64,000 nt of DNA from Nakaseomyces glabratus (Eukaryota > Ascomycota > Saccharomycetes > Saccharomycetales > Saccharomycetaceae). Position numbers and translations under genes: made by a program. Of the stretch, positions 56,714 to 64,000 are shown piece after piece. How positions within the stretch are numbered: position 1 is the stretch's first letter; every line of letters begins with the position of its first letter. A model generated the notes under the pieces. It was not told the DNA's origin, ran no database searches, and saw only the letters and a program-made list of their open reading frames with translations. The DNA lies in contig NC_088956.1 in NCBI RefSeq assembly GCF_010111755.1, positions 434,001 through 498,000 on the forward strand. The letters are read 5' to 3'.

Positions 56714-57355
56714 ATGAACTGTCTTAAAATGTTATTGTTTTTTTACTGAATATTAGTCTCTAGAATGTTTTGATTAACTTACTTGCACTGACATCAATTA
56801 GCTGAATTTGTTAGAGATTATTTGTAATATATTTAAATTTCTGTATTTTGTTCATTATAATCACTGTTTGTATTAACGAGTATGGCTGAGGTCACAAGAA
56901 ATGGTGTATCAGTATTATTTTTATCAGTCATAAGAGCTGAATCTTAGGTAAAAAGTTAACCAATTATACTATATAAAATTATATAAGATGGGGATATATC
57001 AAGAATTAAAAAAAACAAAAAAACAATGACCTATTGATAAAGAGAATTAAGCCATTGGGTATATCAAAATGAAATAGTTGCAGCTAGCTGATAGCAAAAA
57101 ATAAAACCGAATTAGAAATAGATCTGAAGTGTACAATCGAAGCAGATCATGAAAATCAAAGAAGAAAAGAAAATATGACCAGAAACTAGAAATACTGAGG
57201 ATCAATATTAATAGGGAGAAAATAAATAAATAAAATCGCATAAGATCGTCAACATGAATTTTTCGTTACACTTCTTCTAAGGTGAGTTGACAATCATAGA
57301 CATTAAAATTGAGTAATCTTGATCTCTATTGAAGAAGCGAGGCTTGATATTATAC
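56714..57355. other. Convergent region between EDE1 and MOH1
   Basis: This AT-rich stretch of about 0.64 kb has A-rich runs near 57008-57025. A minus-strand frame at 57047-57241 is hydrophobic and low-complexity and is not supported as a gene. No RNA gene is recognised. Confidence 0.6.
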
Positions 57356-57871
57356 TTAATCGCATTTGCAAATAGTTTTAACCTCAAGGATGAACTTCCC
57401 TTCCTTGTAGCGTTGATCCTTCCTTTCGCTCTGCAAGTACTTCCAACCAACTACATTTTTACACCAGTGACAAAGTATGTCACAGACCACATAATCACCT
57501 GTTAGCATTGGCCTTGTCTCGACATTACCTTCTAAAACATTTAAAACTTCATCCATTAAGTACGCTGTTCCAGTTTTCCCTCTATAATCCTTGGAGATGA
57601 CATGAGAGGAAGAAGACAGATGAGTTCTGCACCGGCGGCATCCATACGTAACAAATATCTTTTCTTGTGAAGAAGAAGAAGAGTCTGATGACCCCGAAAG
57701 CGTCCTCCTACGCTGTCTGAGCAATATGGGACCGGAGTATAGGCTATTGCCTATTGTTCCGTATTCATTGTATTGGTATAGATCGGTTTGACTGTTTCGA
57801 GAACCCTTAAAGGACTTATTCAAATCGCTGGCCAATGGAGACTCAATATAAGAAGTGTACCTTAATCCCAT
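57356..57871 (-). CDS. MOH1: Yippee-family zinc-binding protein Moh1
   Basis: The 171-residue protein has a Yippee zinc-binding domain from about residue 72 to the C-terminus. Two CxxC pairs are Cys78/Cys81 ([10 protein letters not shown]) and Cys134/Cys137 (CHWC), with RGKTGTAYL and [16 protein letters not shown] between and VGWKYL after. The family is conserved from yeast to human and its biochemical role is not established. The S. cerevisiae protein is linked to stationary-phase survival and, in recent work, to ubiquitin ligase-type complexes. It starts [13 protein letters not shown] like S. cerevisiae Moh1 but carries about 33 extra residues, mainly in a Ser/Arg-rich insert (about 50-70) before the zinc domain. 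The ATG is at 57869-57871. Position matches YBL049W. Confidence 0.94.
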   Translation of the reverse strand: MGLRYTSYIESPLASDLNKSFKGSRNSQTDLYQYNEYGTIGNSLYSGPILLRQRRRTLSGSSDSSSSSQEKIFVTYGCRRCRTHLSSSSHVISKDYRGKTGTAYLMDEVLNVLEGNVETRPMLTGDYVVCDILCHWCKNVVGWKYLQSERKDQRYKEGKFILEVKTICKCD

Positions 57872-59592
57872 TTCTTAGTTGGATAGATCAGATATTGTAT
57901 TATTGTAGTATATGATTTAGTTTTTGTCTTTGGTAATGAAACCTTCCTTCAGCGCTACAAAAGCACCCTAATTTATAGTTCGGATAGCTTTGAACAATAA
58001 AAAGTATCAGTGAGCCAGCTCTTGATTTTGATATTGTAGCATCCAAACGTCCAGGTAGTAGTTAATTTGCAACTTCGGTTCTACGCTCTGGCGTTTGGCT
58101 ATTTATGAATATTGGGATATAAATTGCACTAAACTAGTTGGTTTGATTTTATCTAATAGAAACAGGTTTGGTTATCTGGGTATTATAGGCATAGAACCTC
58201 TCTAAGTGAAGAACAACTATTTACTTGGCATATATATATATAAGGGAAAGGAAAGTGAGTGTGTGATATCAATTCCTGTCGTCATAACCCTTGTGTGGCC
58301 TAGAATGGCCTAATAAGATTCCTTCTTATAAAGGGCCATGCTTGAGCATTTTGGACACCCATATGGATAATTACGGAATTATAAAATCCATTATTACTAC
58401 AAGAGGGGAGTTTGTTAGTGGAAGTTATGGGTTTTAAAGCTGCACTATGTCATTGACCTGAATTCTAGTTTAAGTATGAAAAGCTGTGGAGTTGATTCCA
58501 AAATAAGAAACAAGTGCTGTGAACCCAAGAGGCCACTATTCATGGACCACTATGGGTAAGTATCTGTGAACTCAGGTTTCGTTGAGGGAAGAATACTCAT
58601 GAGAAGAGTGACCCACTTCTCCGGCAACAGTCTAGTGATTATATAGAGAAAGAGAACGTTATTATCGTTCCTTAAAAAAAAGGAATCAAAATGATATGGG
58701 AGAGAGGACAAGGTGTCGGTTGGACAATTCTTGATAACCAGTTTTGGTAATCCTTTGATGTCCAAGAGCTCTTCAGCACTAAACCCTTCCTACTCTTGAG
58801 AAAGTGCGTTTCTTTTTCAGAGAACCATGATTATAATAAGAGATGTGTGTGGCTCCCATGATCTAAAGTTCGTAGATGAACTAATTATATGATTGAACAT
58901 TTTAGATGATGTGGGTAGGGCAGTACAGATAAGATGCAGCCTCCCGTTTTAGAGGGATTTTTTTATACCTGTGATATACAGGTAGTAGATTCTACCAGTA
59001 GTAATTGCTGTTCCACAGTTGGGGGTAATAGGAAGTTTAAGGGTTAAACAGCTCAAGGACGATCATAAATCCCAAAGTCGTCTTATAGAACTCAAAATTC
59101 GTCATTGTTTCATCTAGCTATCAATGGCGTACACTATTATCAACTAAGATACGACAAGGACAAGACATACTCCAATTTATTGTGTAGACATGAAGTCTTT
59201 ACAAACTGAGAATTCTTTTGGAGTGAGTCCATCACCAACATTTCCATAAATATTTTGCAATATATTGATATCTGTGTTCAGAATATGGCCTTTTACCGAT
59301 CATAAATATTTTCATTGTTGAAGTCATTAGGAAATACGTTGTACAGTTAGTTCTAAGCAACGATGACTTTACCTATATCATCTTTGATTTCTCCATTGTT
59401 CTTATAAGATACGGATCACATGGTAGGGATGGGGAATTACCTCATTTGGAATAGTGAGTGCTTTATATTTATAATTGTTGGCTCATATTGTACTGTTTTA
59501 TTGTGTACTATATGAATATCGCTTGAATATTTTTATATTTTGATTTAAGCATATTATTGTGTCAAACTAATATTACGTGTTTCTATATAGAA
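57872..59592. other. MOH1 upstream / SEC17 downstream region
   Basis: This stretch of about 1.7 kb lies between two minus-strand genes. It contains AT-rich DNA, a TATATATATA run near 58232, and short unsupported frames (for example 58550-58765). No gene or RNA is recognised. Confidence 0.6.
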
Positions 59593-60471
59593 CTACAATA
59601 AGTCATCTTCAGCCTCCGTGATTGTTTCTTTTATCTTCAGCATGATGGTGGTCTTCCACTTGTCTAGTTTTGAGAACTTGTCAAACTCAAACACCAATTG
59701 TGACAATTTTTCACTATCTCCTTCACTGACACTTTCGATTAAGCCCTGTAATAAATTGCACTCGCGAGAATCATGGAAATTTGGATCGTCCTTCATACCT
59801 TCTTGTACAGTTCTTGATGCTGCTACTGTGTCGTTAGCTGCTAATTGTGTTAGGCCTTTCTTCAGGAAATACTCTTTCAAGGACCACTGGCTCAATCTGT
59901 TACCAAGACTATTCTTGATTAACTTAGTATATAAGTCGCTGGCTTCAATATACTGTCCGTCAAGTGCTTTCAGATCAGCACATCTGACATAACATTTGTT
60001 CGCAAGAGCCATAGATTGGTCTTGTTCGTACCATTCACCAGCAGTCTCAAAGGACTCAATCGCATTCTTGTAATCCGTGAGATCGTTCTCTTGAATCTCA
60101 CCAAGATCAAACTTGAAATTAGCTGCTCTCCTAAACTGGCCTTTCTTAGTGAATAGATTTACTGCGCTTTCTAACGAGCTTACTGCATCTGTAAAGGAGC
60201 CACTGCTCTTAAAGCATTTAAACGCTTCAATGAATGTATTGGCTGCTTCATCATCGTTACCAGCCTTCAATTGATAATCCGCAGCTTTCAGGAAACTCTC
60301 ACCAGCAGCACTCAATTCCTTGCGCAACCTATAAATGTTTGCAGCCTGTACACATAACTCAGCGGCCTCCTCAAACTTGTAGGAGTCACTGCCATTAAAG
60401 AATTTCATAAAGCCAGAACTTGGCACACCTTTCTTCTCAGCCCTCTTCAATAACTCTTGTGGATCAGACAT
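59593..60471 (-). CDS. SEC17: Alpha-SNAP, SNARE disassembly co-factor
   Basis: The 292-residue protein is alpha-SNAP, which binds assembled SNARE bundles and recruits the ATPase Sec18/NSF to take them apart after membrane fusion. It is all-helical with TPR-like repeats. A hydrophobic N-terminal loop near GFMKFF would help membrane contact. CVQAANIYRLRKELSAAGESFLKAA, TFIEAFKCFK, AIESFETAGEWYEQD and the acidic C-terminal end (TEAEDDLL, needed to stimulate Sec18 in the family) are present. Length equals S. cerevisiae Sec17 (292). The ATG is at 60469-60471. A tRNA-Ala gene lies 255 bases upstream on the same strand. Position matches YBL050W. Confidence 0.97.
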   Translation of the reverse strand: MSDPQELLKRAEKKGVPSSGFMKFFNGSDSYKFEEAAELCVQAANIYRLRKELSAAGESFLKAADYQLKAGNDDEAANTFIEAFKCFKSSGSFTDAVSSLESAVNLFTKKGQFRRAANFKFDLGEIQENDLTDYKNAIESFETAGEWYEQDQSMALANKCYVRCADLKALDGQYIEASDLYTKLIKNSLGNRLSQWSLKEYFLKKGLTQLAANDTVAASRTVQEGMKDDPNFHDSRECNLLQGLIESVSEGDSEKLSQLVFEFDKFSKLDKWKTTIMLKIKETITEAEDDLL

Positions 60472-60716
60472 GATAAATTAGATTCCTCAATAATTTCCCC
60501 TTACGCAACTGCTTTTGAATAGTTCAAATTATAGAATGACTTGCCTGTACAACTGACTACTCTTATTGTGTTTACAGTCGATACCTATTTCCAGTAGTTA
60601 TTTATAGGTCAGATTTCTTGTTTCAAGGTTTATGTGAAGCTAGAGACTTTTGGTGTGAGCGTGGTTTAGTGTAAAGGCTAAGTGACGATGGAGGAAAAAA
60701 ATATGTAAAGGCCGAC

Positions 60717-60722
60717 AAAAAA
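60717..60722 (-). terminator. RNA polymerase III terminator of tRNA-Ala
   Basis: A run of six A on the plus strand reads TTTTTT on the minus strand, starting four bases past the tRNA 3' end. This is the usual pol III stop signal. Confidence 0.75.
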
Positions 60723-60726
60723 TAAA

Positions 60727-60799
60727 TGGACGAGTTGGGAATCGAACCCAAGACCTCTCCCATGCTAAGGGAGCGCGCTACCAACTACGCCACACGCCC
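60727..60799 (-). tRNA. tRNA-Ala, anticodon AGC
   Basis: The 73-base intronless tRNA folds as a full cloverleaf. The acceptor strands are GGGCGTG and CTCGTCC, with the alanine identity pair G3-U70. The anticodon stem is CTCCC/GGGAG with loop TTAGCAT (anticodon AGC at 60764-60766). The T arm TTGGG-TTCGATT-CCCAA is perfect, and the discriminator base is A. It differs from S. cerevisiae tRNA-Ala(AGC) at only a few paired positions. The internal A and B boxes are intact and an oligo-T terminator follows. Confidence 0.98.
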
Positions 60800-61835
60800 A
60801 TGTTGTAATCGATAGTAGTTTTAAACGATTATTTGACTATCTTGTCCAATTATACAGGTCCCCTAATACGAAATGGTGGTCTAACTCTTAACGTTTTGGT
60901 TCTGACCTGGATGGTAATGCTATATTTTGATATACATCCATAGGTGTAGTATATAGATTGGTAGCAGTAGCTCTGACAAACAACAATAGGTAAACTTCAA
61001 ATATAGATAATATTTTGCTGGTACTTCCAGGTTACAAGCTGAGTTCACATGCTCAAAAAAATCTTTTTAATTGGGTACCTTTACCTCTTGTATCTCTCAT
61101 ATCCTTATCAGTTCACTATCTCTAATGTTTATTTACTTGTCGGTGATGATCTTGCGATCGTTGCAAAAAGTTAAGCAAAGTTTTAGGTGATGTACTAGGC
61201 TTAGACTGCAACCTTAGGAAAGCATCCCTAAGTTATATGTCCCTATGTCTCCTGCCATTGTTCCTCGTCTAATCATATATAGTGTTGCTGCACAGCTGGC
61301 CAACTTTTGATTTGATGATCTTACATACTGCTACGGCCTTGTTAATGGAGGGGGGAGGGTTTTTTTCCCCATGCAATGAAATAAATATCTCTTCTCTTCT
61401 CGATGCTATCTCAGTGCTTACATTGATTGTATCGTGAATCTTATGTTCACTCCGTGATTCTAATATACATGCTGAAACTGCTCACTGCGAGAACTGGGAA
61501 AAGAGACTGCATTAACATCCCCCCCCCTTAGTAAAGGGATATCTTCGTCAATTCAACTTTTTGGAGTTTCTTGTCGATCGATGAGTGATAAAATTATTGG
61601 CACATCAAGGACCCTGTCGTTATGCATATATATTTAACTACTAGTGTATAAATTTTGAACACATTGTTTGAACTCTATCAAACAAGCACTTCGTCGCAAT
61701 TTCTTATGTTTGGAATAATCTGAACAAATTGAAGAAACTGTTCTATTTGAGATAAATTGTTTACGATACAGAAGTTTCTCCAACCATAGTGGATTGGACT
61801 TAGAAGAAGAATAAGTACACTGATCAAGAATAATA
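60800..61835. other. Region between tRNA-Ala and the last gene
   Basis: This stretch of about 1 kb is AT-rich, with a G-rich run near 61347-61355 and a 9-C run at 61519-61527. No gene, LTR or further tRNA is recognised, although yeast tRNA genes are common retrotransposon targets. Confidence 0.6.
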
Positions 61836-62954
61836 ATGAGTGCCGAGCGTTATCCCAGTGTACCAAGTTTAGTTGGTGATTCTGTGAGAAGTATCAAAGG
61901 TACTGGTACAGAACCAGTGGCGCGGTCTGATCCTCGCAACGACGTTAAGATCTTGAACAAGTTGCATGACACTGTTGCGAACCACAACCAATCTCAGCAA
62001 CTTAGCGGCTCCTCATATACATCGGTAGAGGACTTGAACAAAGAAGGTGCATTATTGACTGACGAAGTTGACCTTGAGCTAAGCCATGTTGATGGTAAAG
62101 TGCAAAGAAAGGATGGTGAAGTGGATTTCAACATTGCTGATAGAAAGCTTGGTGAATCTGAGTTAGAGAAGCAAAGGAAACGTAAATTAATGCTCTTGAA
62201 GCAGAAACAGAAAAACCGCGAACTCTCTTCTACTTCTTTGTCGCGTATGGATATCCAAAGCTCGTCATCACAAACCTCGCTAACACATCTCGACGACGAA
62301 ACCAAAGAGGAGCTAGATAGAGTGAGCAGATCCCAAGAGAGAGAGAGACAAAGAGGCTCGCAAATGGTTTCGCCCACTCGTGGTAGTGATGGTCTTGTGA
62401 GAAACTCTTATGGGGAATATATCAAGAGTACTTGTAACAGACCACATTTGGCTCGTGGAGACTCCTACCAATCGTCTAGCAACGAAAGTGAGAACAATCT
62501 GATTGATTCGGCTGCCACTCCATCGGAGAGATCTGGTAGAACATCATTCAGAAGAAGGCTATCTACGGAGTACCTAAGGTCATTGTCTAGATCGTTGAGT
62601 CGTGATCCTAGCAAGAGCACAACAAGAACAAATGCTATAACGCCTTCTCACAGCAACAACGCTGGCAATTATACTACCAGTGCGCCACCTTCGCACCATG
62701 TGGTAGCCATACCAGGTGGTGATTTCATTGATAACGAAAAGACCAGGACTGTCGACCAGTCCTTAGAAGATGAACTCTATAGCACCAACAATTACTCTAT
62801 CTCGCAAGTGGAGCTTGCTCAAGCTGCCAACAAAACTTTGTTGAACGAAGCCTTTGACGAAGAAGAGGAAGAAGGTGCATTGCTTGATGATCAAGGAAAC
62901 GAAGAGCACGATCGAGAACTGGAACGTGCAGCTATAAAAGTAGAAGAAAGCTGA
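61836..62954 (+). CDS. Serine-rich protein of unknown function, not PIN4
   Basis: I do not recognise this 372-residue protein. It begins MSAERYPSVPSLVGDSVRSI. A charged Lys/Arg/Gln helical segment lies at about residues 110-127 (ELEKQRKRKLMLLKQKQK), possibly a coiled coil or NLS. Ser/Thr-rich stretches follow, then RPHLARGDSYQSS and an Arg/Ser-repeat segment (about 235-262, FRRRLSTEYLRSLSRSLSRD) that offers many basophilic kinase sites. The end is acidic (AFDEEEEEGALLDDQ). No RRM domain is present, so it is not PIN4, the S. cerevisiae neighbour of SEC17. No signal peptide or membrane segment is seen. The ATG at 61836 has A at -3. Probably a phosphoregulated cytoplasmic or cortical protein; that is inference from composition. 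Confidence 0.8.
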   Translation: MSAERYPSVPSLVGDSVRSIKGTGTEPVARSDPRNDVKILNKLHDTVANHNQSQQLSGSSYTSVEDLNKEGALLTDEVDLELSHVDGKVQRKDGEVDFNIADRKLGESELEKQRKRKLMLLKQKQKNRELSSTSLSRMDIQSSSSQTSLTHLDDETKEELDRVSRSQERERQRGSQMVSPTRGSDGLVRNSYGEYIKSTCNRPHLARGDSYQSSSNESENNLIDSAATPSERSGRTSFRRRLSTEYLRSLSRSLSRDPSKSTTRTNAITPSHSNNAGNYTTSAPPSHHVVAIPGGDFIDNEKTRTVDQSLEDELYSTNNYSISQVELAQAANKTLLNEAFDEEEEEGALLDDQGNEEHDRELERAAIKVEES

Positions 62955-64000
62955 GGCGAAAAGAAACGGTGGTAGAACCCACTTGTCAATATCACTTCCA
63001 GCGTACTCAATCTATTTATTGAAATAAATCAACTTAGACTACTATTTATTGATTAACACTCACGTATTTAATTGACTAAAACCCACTTATTTATTTGTCA
63101 AACTTGAGCTTTCATGAAGAAACACAATCATTATTGTATTAACCTATATTCCATGTCCATGTATATATATACACAGTACAAATACTAGATCACTCAATAC
63201 TAGAACACATGACGTGAAATGAAATTGAAGATATGCGGATAGATGTGGGGGTGGGGGGGGAATGACAAGAATTGGACAGTATGACTCTACTGGCAATTAA
63301 ACACTCAGAAAACATCGCAGATAAGTGATGAAAAAAAAAGAGGGGTAAGAACGAAGGAAGCGAAATGTTGATTCGCCAGGCAGAAAACCCCGCACAACCG
63401 TATCTATCGCCCCCCCCCCTTCTATTTTACGGGTCCTCCGTGTATTGTGTATCCAACCACCCCCCCCTTCTTTCCCCCATCCCTTTCACAATCAACTTAG
63501 AAAATAATGCAGGACTACAAAGTGGTAGATCCTAAACTAATATCAGGGGGGGTTCACCTCATCCTCTGCTGCTGTTTATCTGTTCGCTTCTTGACTTTGC
63601 AATCACCGCAACCGCGCAGCATCCTAAAGAAAGGAACATCCTCGAGAAGTAAAATCAGCAGGCAGGGGAAGGGGGGGGGGTCAAACAAACACAGAAAGCA
63701 CGGGAGAACACCTTAGTCTTCCCAGTCTTTACAAGATTATCGAATCACACACAAACTGTGAAACTTGGAAAAGAATGAAGTTTGAAGGTTTCAAAGTCCT
63801 TTTAGACCATTCTAGTGCCCCTCCCTTTTGGGAATTGGTTTAGCAGATAACCCATCCCTTGCCAGCTCTTTTCACGCAATCCACAGGCTGTGTTTCTAAC
63901 CTGCCAAAGGATAGTCGAACCAGTATGAGCAGATTGTTGTACTACCAGCCAATGACAATAGCAATTGCAGGTAGCAATTGCAGGTAGCAATGCAGACAGA
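62955..64000. other. Right-edge intergenic region
   Basis: About 1 kb with no recognised gene up to the window edge. It contains the densest group of G/C runs in the window (63253-63260, 63410-63419, 63460-63467, 63547-63553, 63671-63680). A 69-codon ATG frame at 63507-63716 is low-complexity and unsupported. Confidence 0.6.
63961..63990. repeat. 13-base tandem repeat at the window edge
   Basis: GCAATTGCAGGTA occurs twice in tandem, with a partial, altered third copy. The core GCAATTGC is palindromic. The array may continue only if the altered copy is internal; the window ends 10 bases later. Confidence 0.8.

Noticed and set aside
61836..62954. Assignment of the last gene as PIN4 from gene order
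   Set aside because: The protein has no RRM domain and no similarity to the Pin4 sequence as I know it.
63507..63716. 69-codon ATG frame near the right edge
   Set aside because: Encoded by G/C-run-rich DNA, no family resemblance, and basic low-complexity tail.

Overview
The window is nuclear DNA of a budding yeast in the Saccharomycetaceae, most likely Candida (Nakaseomyces) glabrata or a close relative. No gene shown here needs an intron. The proteins closely match Saccharomyces cerevisiae families. From left to right the gene order is that of the S. cerevisiae chromosome II left arm read backwards, from YBL029W to YBL050W (SEC17), with relative orientations kept. The species call is inference from protein similarity, gene order, long intergenic regions and abundant G/C homopolymer runs; it was not checked against a database.

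Layout. The window opens with a YBL029W-position nuclear-type protein (minus), followed by a 5.6 kb gene-free stretch. Then come a small zinc-ribbon protein (YBL029C-A position) and the mitochondrial ADP/ATP carrier PET9/AAC2. Next are SHE1 and HEK2 (minus), then RIB1, STU1 and POL12 (plus). IST2 (minus) follows; S. cerevisiae keeps it on the right arm of chromosome II beside AAC3, so it is out of place relative to this segment. After it come the PLP-homeostasis gene (YBL036C position), APL3 and MRPL16 (minus), URA7, a 59-residue membrane microprotein (YBL039W-B position), ERD2, PRE7 (minus), FUI1 and ECM13 (minus). A second gene-free stretch of 5.5 kb follows. COR1, PSY4, EDE1, MOH1, SEC17 and a tRNA-Ala(AGC) come next. 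The last gene is a serine-rich protein that is not the expected PIN4, so gene order with S. cerevisiae appears to break at or just after the tRNA.

The genes are housekeeping genes and do not form one pathway. Themes are mitochondrial function (PET9, MRPL16, COR1), nucleotide and cofactor metabolism (URA7, FUI1, RIB1, the PLP-binding protein), vesicle traffic and endocytosis (APL3, EDE1, ERD2, SEC17, IST2), spindle and replication (STU1, SHE1, POL12), RNA binding (HEK2), proteolysis (PRE7) and phosphatase control (PSY4). No transposon, LTR, CRISPR array, centromere or viral sequence was recognised.

The least ordinary material is in the two long gene-free stretches. The second holds a coding-like but interrupted open region (about 47.55-48.06 kb), which could be a spliced, frameshifted or decaying small gene. 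Other points of note are two glycine/alanine-rich segments flanking the EDE1 coiled coil, the retained microprotein, the IST2 placement and the many G or C runs of 7-12 bases, all found outside genes. For several genes the open frame runs upstream without an ATG; starts given here are the first suitable ATG.
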